Shown here: piece after piece, positions 27,182 to 34,510 of the stretch
How positions within the stretch are numbered: position 1 is the stretch's first letter
Layout of the letters: every line of letters begins with the position of its first letter
Source: Microthrixaceae bacterium
Lineage (GTDB): Bacteria; Actinomycetota; Acidimicrobiia; Acidimicrobiales; Microtrichaceae
DNA: 64,000 nucleotides
Assembly (NCBI GenBank): GCA_023957975.1
Contig: JAMLGM010000007.1
Location: 153,395-217,394, forward strand
Reading direction: 5' to 3'
Position numbers and translations under genes: made by a program
Notes under the pieces: generated by a model
What the model was told of the DNA's origin: nothing
What the model saw: only the letters and a program-made list of their open reading frames with translations
Database searches by the model: none

Positions 27182-27661
27182 CTAGCGGCCGCCCGGGACG
27201 AGCCTCAACGTCAGCGGGTAGCGGTACCACTCGCCCTTGTTCGCGGCGAGCGCTGCGATGATCGGCATCACGATGCTCCAGATGGCCACCAGCGGGAACA
27301 GCACGAATCCGATCAGCACGATCATCAGCACGGCCGACACGGCGTACGCGATGAACACGGTGATACCGAAGTTCAACGCCTCCGCGGCGTGGTGCTTCAC
27401 GAACGGTGATTCCTCACCCTTGACCAGGTAGATGATCAGCGGGCCGATGAACGACGTGAACAGCGCCAGGATGTGAACGAGCGTCGCGAACGTCGTGTCG
27501 TCGCCTCCACCGCCGTAGGGCTGCATGCCGCCGTGCTGCGGTGCCCCCGGCGCGAGGTGTTCGGTCCACTGCGTCCCGTCCCAATAGCGCTGACTTCCGG
27601 TGCTGTCGGGGTACCACCCAGGGGGCGTCGGGGTTCCGGATGCGTTCGGGTCGAAGCTCAT
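27182..27661 (-). CDS. DUF2510-DUF4870 membrane protein
   Basis: The 159-residue protein starts with a DUF2510 motif (PGWYPDSTGSQRYWDGTQWT), a short actinobacterial module seen at the ends of membrane proteins. A Gly-rich linker follows, then a DUF4870 (Tic20-like) domain with three to four helices: FATLVHILALFTSFIGPLIIYLV, then HHAAEALNFGITVFIAYAVSAVLMIVLIGFVLFPLVAIWSIVMPIIAAL. Function is unknown. The ATG at 27661 is preceded by TACGCT at 6 nt, consistent with a leaderless start; an upstream frame extension is not conserved. Confidence 0.85.
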   Translation of the reverse strand: MSFDPNASGTPTPPGWYPDSTGSQRYWDGTQWTEHLAPGAPQHGGMQPYGGGGDDTTFATLVHILALFTSFIGPLIIYLVKGEESPFVKHHAAEALNFGITVFIAYAVSAVLMIVLIGFVLFPLVAIWSIVMPIIAALAANKGEWYRYPLTLRLVPGGR

Positions 27662-27667
27662 CGCGTC

Positions 27668-27673
27668 AGCGTA
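27668..27673 (-). promoter_or_regulatory. -10 box of the DUF4870 gene
   Basis: TACGCT on the minus strand, 6 nt before the ATG at 27661, consistent with leaderless transcription. No clear -35. Confidence 0.4.
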
Positions 27674-27738
27674 TCGCCGTGGTTCCGCCGAGCGGAGCCT
27701 CGTTTGCCTGGCGTTCTCGCCGACGGGTCGACGCCGGT

Positions 27739-29160
27739 TCAGTGGCGGATCATGACGTGCTTCAACTCGGTGTAGTGCTCGACCGCGTAGATCGACATGT
27801 CCTTGCCGTACCCCGACTGCTTGTAGCCGCCGTGGGGCATCTCCGACACGATCGGAATGTGGTCGTTCACCCACACCGCACCGAAGTGCAGATCTCGGCT
27901 GAACCGCATCGCCCGGCCGACGTCACCGGTCCACACCGATGACGCCAGCCCGTAGTCGCAGTCGTTGGCCATCGCCAACGCCTCGTCCTCGGATCCGAAC
28001 CGCTGGATGGTCACCGCCGGGCCGAAGATCTCCCGCTGGATGATCTCGGAGTCTTGCGCCGCTGCGGCGATCACCGCCGGTTCGACGAAGAACCCGGGAC
28101 CGTCGATCGCGGCACCACCCGTGGTGACCGCCGCCCCGTCCGCCTTGGCCCTGGCGATCATGTCGGTAACCCGTTGCTGGTGGGCCGCGCTCACGATCGG
28201 CCCCACCGCAGTGTCTGGATCGAACGGATCTCCCGTCGCGAGGCCGGCCACTGCCGCCGTCATCCGGTCGACCAACTCGTCGTAGATCGACGCCGCCGCG
28301 AGGTAGCGGGCCGGTTGGGTGCAGTCCTGGCCGGAGTTGTAGTAGCTCATCTCGGTGAGGGTCTCGACGACGAGGTCGAGGTCCGCGTCCTCGAAGATCA
28401 CCACCGGTGCCTTTCCCCCGAGTTCGAGATGCAGGCGTTTGAGGCTCGCGGCGGCCTCCGCCGCGATGCGTTTGCCGGTGGCGACCCCACCGGTGAGGCT
28501 GATCATGTCGACGCGGGGGTGATTGACCAGCGCCGATCCGACGCTCGCCCCGGTGCCGCACACGACGTTCAACACGCCCGGCGGCAGGATGTCGGCGGTG
28601 ATCTCGGCGAGGCGAAGCGCGGTCAGCGGCGTGAGTTCGGACGGTTTGAGCACCATCGTGTTGCCAGCCGCGAGCGCTGGGCCGATCTTCCACGTCGCCA
28701 TGTTCAGCGGGTAATTCCACGGCGCGATGCCGACGACCACCCCGATGGGGTCGCGCCGCACGAAGCTCGTGTGATCCTCGAGGTACTCCCCCGCCGCCCG
28801 CCCTTCGGCGAAACGCGAGGCGGCGGCGAAGAACCGGAAGTTGTCGACGGTGAGATCGAACTCGAAGTCGACGATCGACACCGGCTTGCCGACGTTCATG
28901 CTCTCGAGCCGTTTCAGCTCGTCGAGGTCGGCCTCGATCGCATCGGCCACCGCACTGAGCATCTCGAAACGCTCCCGCGGCGTCGTGCGCCGCCACGAAT
29001 CGAACGCCGCTGCCGCCGCCTGAACGGCATCGGTGCCATCGGATCCATCCGAGGACGCGACCTGGGCGATGGCCTCGCCGGTCGCCGGATTCAACACCTC
29101 AAGCGTCTCACCGCTGCGCGCCGGGCGGAACTGTCCGCCGATGTAGTTGAGCGTCTGCAT
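27739..29160 (-). CDS. Aldehyde dehydrogenase, aminobutyraldehyde dehydrogenase-like
   Basis: NAD(P)-dependent aldehyde dehydrogenase of 473 residues. It has the nucleotide-binding [33 protein letters not shown], the catalytic Glu in HLELGGKAP, the catalytic Cys in [12 protein letters not shown] and the C-terminal [11 protein letters not shown]. Gln-Asp before the catalytic Cys and the overall block order are closest to gamma-aminobutyraldehyde dehydrogenases (PatD/YdcW-like) of putrescine breakdown, though betaine aldehyde-type substrates remain possible. GAGGTGA lies about 6 nt before the ATG at 29160. A FAD amine oxidase-like gene at 32.6-34.1 kb could supply the aldehyde. Confidence 0.87.
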   Translation of the reverse strand: MQTLNYIGGQFRPARSGETLEVLNPATGEAIAQVASSDGSDGTDAVQAAAAAFDSWRRTTPRERFEMLSAVADAIEADLDELKRLESMNVGKPVSIVDFEFDLTVDNFRFFAAASRFAEGRAAGEYLEDHTSFVRRDPIGVVVGIAPWNYPLNMATWKIGPALAAGNTMVLKPSELTPLTALRLAEITADILPPGVLNVVCGTGASVGSALVNHPRVDMISLTGGVATGKRIAAEAAASLKRLHLELGGKAPVVIFEDADLDLVVETLTEMSYYNSGQDCTQPARYLAAASIYDELVDRMTAAVAGLATGDPFDPDTAVGPIVSAAHQQRVTDMIARAKADGAAVTTGGAAIDGPGFFVEPAVIAAAAQDSEIIQREIFGPAVTIQRFGSEDEALAMANDCDYGLASSVWTGDVGRAMRFSRDLHFGAVWVNDHIPIVSEMPHGGYKQSGYGKDMSIYAVEHYTELKHVMIRH

Positions 29161-29267
29161 GTTCGTCACCTCACAGGTCTCAGGTGCGCACCAGTCTGGC
29201 CGCCTCCCGCCCTCCCTTGCCCACAGTTCACGCTCGCTCCTCCCCTTCCCGCGCCCACCCTCCCCGC

Positions 29268-29335
29268 GCCCACAGTTCAACTGTGGGCAAACTCGGCCAC
29301 CTGCCGGCCCGTTTCACCCACGGTTGAACTGTGGG
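29268..29335. repeat. Paired-palindrome repeat unit, left copy
   Basis: Two palindromes 28 bp apart. The first, 29268-29288, is perfect: GCCCACAGTT-C-AACTGTGGGC. The second, 29317-29335, is CCCACGGTT-G-AACTGTGGG with one G-T mismatch. The same two-palindrome layout recurs in the same order at 30403-30471, so the pair brackets the DUF559 gene as a direct repeat of about 68-70 bp. A half-site GCCCACAGTTCA also lies at 29219-29230. Confidence 0.85.
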
Positions 29336-29451
29336 CAAGGCCGAGCCGAGCATCGGACCCCGTCCCACCCCCATGACCATCGATCGATGTCACGGGTCGC
29401 CGTTACCATCGTGGCCGCTTCCCCCTCAGGCTTTCGACCTCAGGGACCCCG

Positions 29452-30414
29452 ATGTACGACCGACTTCTCGCGTCTGCTGCCCGCACCACCCACGGCATCC
29501 TTACCCCTTCCGCCTTGGATGCGGTCGGGATGAGCGACCGCCAACTCAAGGCCCGGCTGAGCTCCGGCCAACTCATTCGCCTCCACAACAACGTCGTCGC
29601 TATCGCCGGTGCGCCACAAACCTGGAACTATTGGGCGACCGCCGCGTTGACAGCAGTCCCCAGGTCGGTGCTCGCAGAAACGAGCGCGGCCAGGCTCGCC
29701 GGGATCGACCTGCCCGGCCCAAGCCTGCCGATCGTCATCCTGGCACCGTGGACCGCCAACCACCGACTCCCCGGCGTCACCGTGCGACGCTCACGTACCT
29801 GGCACCCGCATCACCTCACCGAACGATCGGGGTTCGCCACGACAACGCTCGAGCGGACCCTCATCGACCTCGGGTCAGTGCTCAGCCTCGGCCGACTGAG
29901 GGCAGTCATCGACGACGAGCTCGGCGCAAAGCGAACGACGTTGTGCGCCTTGACCGAGACGTTCTCCGAAGTCGCGACCCGTGGCCGAAAAGGCACCGCG
30001 CGCGTACGACAGGTTCTCGAGGAACTCGACGGGGAGCCACCGACCGAATCGACACTCGAGCGGGCGTTCCTCGCCGAGGTCCGATCGCTGATCGAGGGTC
30101 GGGTGGCCACACAGGCCACGGCGCCGTGGGCGGAACGCGAGCCGGGCAGGGTCGACTTCCTCTTCGAGAAGTCACGCTTGATCGTCGAACTCGACGGTCG
30201 CCGCTGGCACGGCCGCGCCGCCTCGTTCGAACTCGACCGATGGCGCGACCAACAGGCGGCGATTCACGGGTACCGCACCGTTCGCTTCACCCACCGTCAA
30301 GTCACCACCCAGCCGGACTATGTCCGGGCGACGATGGCTGCGCTCCTCGACGCACCAACGTTTGGCACACTCGCAACGCAACCGGCGCCGCCGACTTCGC
30401 CTGCCCACAGTTGA
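29452..30414 (+). CDS. AbiEi-like / DUF559 PD-(D/E)xK domain protein
   Basis: The 320-residue protein has an N-terminal winged-helix-like region (RTTHGILTPSALDAVGMSDRQLKARLSSGQLIRLHNNVVAIAG) resembling type IV antitoxin AbiEi N-termini. A middle region follows with TLERTLIDLGSVLSLGRLRAVIDDEL. The C-terminal DUF559/Vsr-like nuclease fold has Asp in GRVDFLFEKSRLIVELDGRRWHG (D-x(10-13)-ELDG core) and a final YRTVRFTHRQV. It is probably a DNA-binding protein with a possible endonuclease domain. No AbiEii toxin is adjacent. The stop codon lies inside the perfect palindrome at 30403-30423, and the gene sits exactly between two copies of a repeat unit. Confidence 0.75.
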   Translation: MYDRLLASAARTTHGILTPSALDAVGMSDRQLKARLSSGQLIRLHNNVVAIAGAPQTWNYWATAALTAVPRSVLAETSAARLAGIDLPGPSLPIVILAPWTANHRLPGVTVRRSRTWHPHHLTERSGFATTTLERTLIDLGSVLSLGRLRAVIDDELGAKRTTLCALTETFSEVATRGRKGTARVRQVLEELDGEPPTESTLERAFLAEVRSLIEGRVATQATAPWAEREPGRVDFLFEKSRLIVELDGRRWHGRAASFELDRWRDQQAAIHGYRTVRFTHRQVTTQPDYVRATMAALLDAPTFGTLATQPAPPTSPAHS

Positions 30415-30471
30415 ACTGTGGGCAACCCCGACCAGCTGGTGGCCCCGTTTGCCCACGGTTGAACTGTGGGC
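30403..30471. repeat. Paired-palindrome repeat unit, right copy
   Basis: Perfect palindrome 30403-30423 (GCCCACAGTT-G-AACTGTGGGC) and, 27 bp later, 30451-30471 (GCCCACGGTT-G-AACTGTGGGC, one mismatch). The spacer (CCCCGACCAGCTGGTGGCCC) resembles the left unit's spacer only loosely, apart from CCCGTTT before the second palindrome in both. The stop codon of the DUF559 gene is formed by bases 30412-30414 in the first palindrome. Confidence 0.85.
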
Positions 30472-30569
30472 AGGGTCGGGCCGGGTGAGGGGTGCAGCGA
30501 GAGATGGCGAGGGCAGGGTCGGGGCGGGTGAGGCCAGGGCGGGTGAGGGGTGCAGCGAGGTGACGAGCC

Positions 30570-31445
30570 TCAGGAGTTGAGGGCGGCGATCGCCTCGGCG
30601 ATGGCGAGGGCGCGTCGAGCGTTGTCGACGTGCAGGTTCTCGATCATCTTGCCGTCGACGGTGACGACGCCCTTGCCCTCGGCGATGCCCGCCTCGAACG
30701 CCTCGATGACGCGCCGCGAGTAGTCGATCTCGTCCTCGGACGGGGCGAAGGCCTCGTTGCACGGCTCGACCTGGCTCGGGTGCACGAGGGTCTTGCCGTC
30801 GAAGCCCATCTCGGCACCCTGCTGGGCCTCGATCGCGAACCCTTCGGGATTGCGAACGTCGTTGTAGACCCCGTCGAGGATCACCTTGCCGGCATATCGC
30901 GCCGCGTTCACGCACCGGCCGAGTCCCCACAACAGCGGATGACGCCCCGGCACCAACCCGGCGCGCAACTCCTTGGCGAGGTCGTTGGTCCCCATGACCA
31001 ACACGGCGAGACGCTCGGATGCCGTCGCGATCTCCACGGCGTTCTCGACCGCGGTCGGGGTCTCCAACATCGCCCAGATACGCGTGTTCTCGGCCCCGGC
31101 AACCGATTCGAGTAAACGCTCGATGGTCGCAACGTCGGCGGCCGAGTTCACCTTCGGCACGACGACGCCATGGGGACCCGCCGCGCCCGCCGAACGAAGG
31201 TCGTCCTCGAACCACTGCGTGTCGAGGCCGTTGACCCGAATGGTCAGCTCACGCTTGCCGTACTCGCCCGAACGCACCGCGTCGGCGACCTTGCCCCGCG
31301 CCGCCTCTTTCATGTCCGGAGCAACCGAGTCCTCGGTGTCGAAGATGATGGCGTCGGTCGCAAGACCTTTGGCCTTCTCGAGTGCCTTGTCGTTGGCGCC
31401 GGGCATGTAGAGCACCGAGCGCCGTGGAACGATCACATCAGTCAT
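30570..31445 (-). CDS. CitE-like HpcH/HpaI lyase (malyl-CoA thioesterase type)
   Basis: The 291-residue TIM-barrel protein of the HpcH/HpaI aldolase family has VPRRSVLYMPGANDKALEKA at the N-terminus, the conserved Glu in DTEDSVAPDMK, Arg in TIRVNGLDT, metal-binding Glu in WAMLETPTAVENA and FDGKTLVHPSQVEPCNEAFAP near the CoA site. This set is typical of free-standing CitE proteins, which act as L-malyl-CoA or citramalyl-CoA lyases or (3S)-malyl-CoA thioesterases. AGGA lies upstream of the ATG at 31445. It follows the related 353-residue lyase by 13 nt, so the two are an operon. Confidence 0.85.
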   Translation of the reverse strand: MTDVIVPRRSVLYMPGANDKALEKAKGLATDAIIFDTEDSVAPDMKEAARGKVADAVRSGEYGKRELTIRVNGLDTQWFEDDLRSAGAAGPHGVVVPKVNSAADVATIERLLESVAGAENTRIWAMLETPTAVENAVEIATASERLAVLVMGTNDLAKELRAGLVPGRHPLLWGLGRCVNAARYAGKVILDGVYNDVRNPEGFAIEAQQGAEMGFDGKTLVHPSQVEPCNEAFAPSEDEIDYSRRVIEAFEAGIAEGKGVVTVDGKMIENLHVDNARRALAIAEAIAALNS

Positions 31446-31458
31446 GTCGCGATCCTCC

Positions 31459-32520
31459 TCAGAAGCCGTAGAGCTCGGCGAGCTCGGGGTCACGGGCGGC
31501 GAGCATCTTGGCGAGGTTGACCATCACGTGGCACTGCTTCACCGAGGCGTCGTCTTCCATCTTCCCGTCGATCATCACCGCGCCGGTGCCGTCGCCCATC
31601 TCCTCGATGACGTGCAGGGCGTGGTCGATGTCCTCCTTGGAGGGCGAGAACACCTTCTTGGCGATGTCGACCTGAACCGGGTGAAGCGACCATGCTCCGA
31701 CGCAGCCGAGCAGGAACGCGTTGCGGAACTGATCCTCGCAGGCAACCGTGTCCTTGATGTCGCCGAAGGGCCCGTAGAACGGCAGGATGCCCGCCATCGC
31801 GCAGGCATCTACCATGCGCGAGATCGTGTAATGCCACAGGTCCTGCTGATAGGAGGAGCGCTCGGCGTCGTAGACCGGTCCGTCCTCGCCGCGAGGCGGG
31901 TCTTGGCGCACGAGGTATCCGGGGTGGCCGCCGCCGACCCGGGTGGTCTTCATCCTCCGCGAGGCCGCGAGGTCGGCGGGCCCGAGCGAGATGCCCTGCA
32001 TGCGGGGGCTGGCGAGTGCGATCTCCTCGACGTTGGCGACGCCACGGGCGGTCTCCAAGATGGCGTGGAGCAGCAACGGCTTGGTCAACTCGGCGCGCGC
32101 CTCGAGCTGGGCGAGGAGGCGATCGACGTAGTGGATGTCCTCGGGGCCCTCGACCTTGGGGATCATGATGACGTCGAGGCGATCGCCCACTTCGGTGACG
32201 AGCGTGATGAGGTCGTCGAGCACCCAGGGAGAGTCGAGCGAGTTCACCCGGGTCCACAGTTGCGCGTCGCCGAGATCCATCTCCTTGGCGACCTTCACGA
32301 GCCCGGCGCGGGCGTTCTCCTTCTGATCCGCCGGGATGGCGTCTTCGAGATTGCCGAGCAGGATGTCGACCTTGGTCGCCATCTCCGGCAGCTTCGCGGT
32401 CACCTTGTCGAGGTGCGGGGGGAAGAAGTGAATCATCCGCGACGGCGGGAACGGGATCTCGGTGACGGGCTGGGGGGCACCGGCGGCGAGCGGCTTGAAG
32501 AAATCCTTGGCACTACGCAT
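31459..32520 (-). CDS. L-malyl-CoA / beta-methylmalyl-CoA lyase-like protein
   Basis: The 353-residue HpcH/HpaI family lyase is larger than CitE and carries the Mcl-type N-terminus ([16 protein letters not shown]) and conserved blocks [64 protein letters not shown] and a C-terminal CoA-proximal [11 protein letters not shown]. Such enzymes cleave malyl-CoA to acetyl-CoA and glyoxylate or handle methylmalyl-CoA. The start at 32520 is chosen because TAGCTT is 7 nt upstream. Partners of a 3-hydroxypropionate or ethylmalonyl-CoA pathway are not in this window. Confidence 0.82.
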   Translation of the reverse strand: MRSAKDFFKPLAAGAPQPVTEIPFPPSRMIHFFPPHLDKVTAKLPEMATKVDILLGNLEDAIPADQKENARAGLVKVAKEMDLGDAQLWTRVNSLDSPWVLDDLITLVTEVGDRLDVIMIPKVEGPEDIHYVDRLLAQLEARAELTKPLLLHAILETARGVANVEEIALASPRMQGISLGPADLAASRRMKTTRVGGGHPGYLVRQDPPRGEDGPVYDAERSSYQQDLWHYTISRMVDACAMAGILPFYGPFGDIKDTVACEDQFRNAFLLGCVGAWSLHPVQVDIAKKVFSPSKEDIDHALHVIEEMGDGTGAVMIDGKMEDDASVKQCHVMVNLAKMLAARDPELAELYGF

Positions 32521-32527
32521 AGGCACC

Positions 32528-32533
32528 AAGCTA
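32528..32533 (-). promoter_or_regulatory. -10 box of the malyl-CoA lyase-like gene
   Basis: TAGCTT on the minus strand, 7 nt before the ATG at 32520, consistent with a leaderless transcript covering both lyase genes. Confidence 0.45.
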
Positions 32534-32618
32534 CGCCGCGTCCGCAGATCCGGGCGAAGATGAACGCGCCCTCACGTCTCAGACGGCGGCTCCGTTTCAG
32601 ACGGTGGCTCCGTTTCGC

Positions 32619-34109
32619 TCAGGAATCGAACCCGAGCCCCAAACGGTCGAGCAGACGCAGCCACGGGCCCCGATGGCCGTGCGCGGCATCGGCGCGCGCC
32701 ATCGCTCGCCGAGTGACCTCGATGCCCGCCCAGCGGATCGGCTCCGGCGGAAACGGGATCGGGCGTTTACGCACGAGCGACAGCGACAAACGTTCCGAGT
32801 CGGGTCGATACAACAGGTCCAGACACACCCGGGCGCCGAACCGGGTGGCCCCGACGCCGAGTCCCGTGTAGCCGACCGCATAGGCGACCCGACCGTCGAA
32901 TGCCGTACCGAAGCTCACGCAGAACCTCGTGCTGGTGTCGATGACGCCACCCCAGCGATGGGTGAAACGAAGCCCCTCGAGTTGCGGGAACGTCTCGAAG
33001 AAGTGCTGCGCCAACACCCGGTGGGTCGACTCGCGTTGGTCGAGTGCCGGATCGATGCGCGACCCGTAGTGGTACACCGCGTCATAGCCGCCCCACACGA
33101 TCCGACGATCGGCCGCGAGCCGGTAGTAGTGGAACTGGTTCGTGGTGTCGGCCACCCCTTGTCGATTCGCCCACCCGATCGCGGCGAGCTGGTCGTCGTT
33201 CAAGGGTTCGGTGGCCAACACGTAGTCATAGACGGGCGCGACCGTGGCGTTGATCCGTCTCAGCGGCGACCGGAACGCGTTGGTGGCCAAGATGACCGCC
33301 CCGCAGCGCAGGGTGCCGCGGTCGGTTCGCACCGCCATGCCGGCACCGTGACGTTCGAGGCCGACCATCGTCGTGCGCTCATGGATCCGCACTCCGAGCG
33401 ACCTCGCTGCTGCGGCGAGTCCCCAACCGAGCCGGGCCGGGTCGACGAGCGCCTCGCCGTCGCGCTGCCACAACCCTGCGTGATAGGTGGGCGAATCGAG
33501 TTCCGAACGGGTCGCTTCGGCGTCGAGCACGTCGATGTCGTAGCCGTGCTTGCGCGACAGCTCGGCGCTGGCGTGGAGGTCGTCGACGAGCCATGGAGCG
33601 GTGGCGACCGTGAGCTGTCCGGGCTCGTGCCAATCGCAGTCGATGCCGTGATGTTCGATCGTGTCGCGAATGCCCGCGAAGCTCGCCCGCCCCTCGGCTT
33701 CGATGCGCTTGAGATCCTCGCCGAATCGACTCGCCCCGTTGTCGAGTCCGTGGGTCAACGACGATGAACAGAACCCACCGTTGCGCCCGCTGGCCTGTTC
33801 CGCGATCCGGCCCGACTCGATGACGACGACGCTGCGGTTCGGATCGTCCTGCATCGATTGGATCGCTGCCCACAAACCGCTGTAGCCACCACCCACGATG
33901 ACGAGGTCGACCGCGTCATCGGCGCCATTTCCCGTCTGTCCGAGTGCGGGGCCCGCCTCGGGGCGATCCTCGCGGTCGAGCCAGAGCACGGTTGGCGAAG
34001 CATCGGCCAACGCGTGATCGCCCATGGAAGGGCCGCGGACCGCTCCCGCACGGCGAGACGCCGACGCGAAGCCGGACGGAGACGGCGTCGAGGCCGAGGT
34101 GGCACCCAT
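32619..34109 (-). CDS. FAD-dependent amine oxidoreductase (DAO family)
   Basis: The 496-residue DAO-fold flavoprotein has its dinucleotide-binding motif VIVGGGYSGLWAAIQS at about residue 70, then VVVIESGRIAEQASGRNGGF and the C-terminal GYTGLGVGATRFGARVCLDLL that closes the FAD site. The layout resembles gamma-glutamylputrescine oxidase and other secondary amine oxidases, generating an aldehyde and hydrogen peroxide. This would fit the aminobutyraldehyde-type dehydrogenase 3.5 kb away, but the link is inferred. The first ATG at 34109 is chosen because TATCGT is exactly 7 nt upstream, although the next ATG (34025) also keeps the domain. Confidence 0.8.
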   Translation of the reverse strand: MGATSASTPSPSGFASASRRAGAVRGPSMGDHALADASPTVLWLDREDRPEAGPALGQTGNGADDAVDLVIVGGGYSGLWAAIQSMQDDPNRSVVVIESGRIAEQASGRNGGFCSSSLTHGLDNGASRFGEDLKRIEAEGRASFAGIRDTIEHHGIDCDWHEPGQLTVATAPWLVDDLHASAELSRKHGYDIDVLDAEATRSELDSPTYHAGLWQRDGEALVDPARLGWGLAAAARSLGVRIHERTTMVGLERHGAGMAVRTDRGTLRCGAVILATNAFRSPLRRINATVAPVYDYVLATEPLNDDQLAAIGWANRQGVADTTNQFHYYRLAADRRIVWGGYDAVYHYGSRIDPALDQRESTHRVLAQHFFETFPQLEGLRFTHRWGGVIDTSTRFCVSFGTAFDGRVAYAVGYTGLGVGATRFGARVCLDLLYRPDSERLSLSLVRKRPIPFPPEPIRWAGIEVTRRAMARADAAHGHRGPWLRLLDRLGLGFDS

Positions 34110-34116
34110 CGTCGAA

Positions 34117-34122
34117 ACGATA
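34117..34122 (-). promoter_or_regulatory. -10 box of the FAD oxidoreductase gene
   Basis: TATCGT on the minus strand with a 7-nt gap to the ATG at 34109. It is the same hexamer and spacing as the acyl-CoA synthetase at 4184, and decides the start of this gene. Confidence 0.5.
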
Positions 34123-34151
34123 GCCCCGCGGCCTCGACGGGCCTCACATGG

Positions 34152-34346
34152 TCAGGCTTCGGGCTTGGGGTCCGGTTCGCCGACCACGTCTTTGATCTTG
34201 TCGACGGCACCGTCGATCTTGTCGCTGTGCTTGTGTCCGGTCTTTTCGTCGATGAAGTCCGCCACCTTGTCGACGGCGTCTTCGATCTTCTCCTCGTTCT
34301 GGCCGAGAAGATCCTTGGCCTTGTCGGTGATCTTGCCGAGATCCAT
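34152..34346 (-). CDS. MT0933-like antitoxin family protein
   Basis: The 64-residue acidic, highly charged protein (MDLGKITDKAKDLLGQNEEK, DEKTGHKHSDKIDGAVDKI) matches the small actinobacterial MT0933/Rv0909-like antitoxin family, predicted to be a flexible helical peptide. AAGGAG lies directly upstream of the ATG. No toxin gene (such as the Rv0910-type partner) is found next to it, so a stand-alone or stress-related role is as likely as antitoxin activity. Confidence 0.8.
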   Translation of the reverse strand: MDLGKITDKAKDLLGQNEEKIEDAVDKVADFIDEKTGHKHSDKIDGAVDKIKDVVGEPDPKPEA

Positions 34347-34510
34347 TTCCAGCTCCTTGTCGGTGGCGCGACACGGTGTCGCTCGACCACGGATGAGATT
34401 CTTTCACCAGACGGACCCGATGGCGACGCGAGCCGCTTCCACTGGGCGTAATCACCCACACACGCCGTCGTGTACGCCACCGGATGGCGAAAGCTGCTAC
34501 GAACAACTGC

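Noticed and set aside
29452..30414. Complete AbiE toxin-antitoxin system
   Set aside because: Only an AbiEi-like N-terminus fused to DUF559 is present; no AbiEii nucleotidyltransferase nearby.
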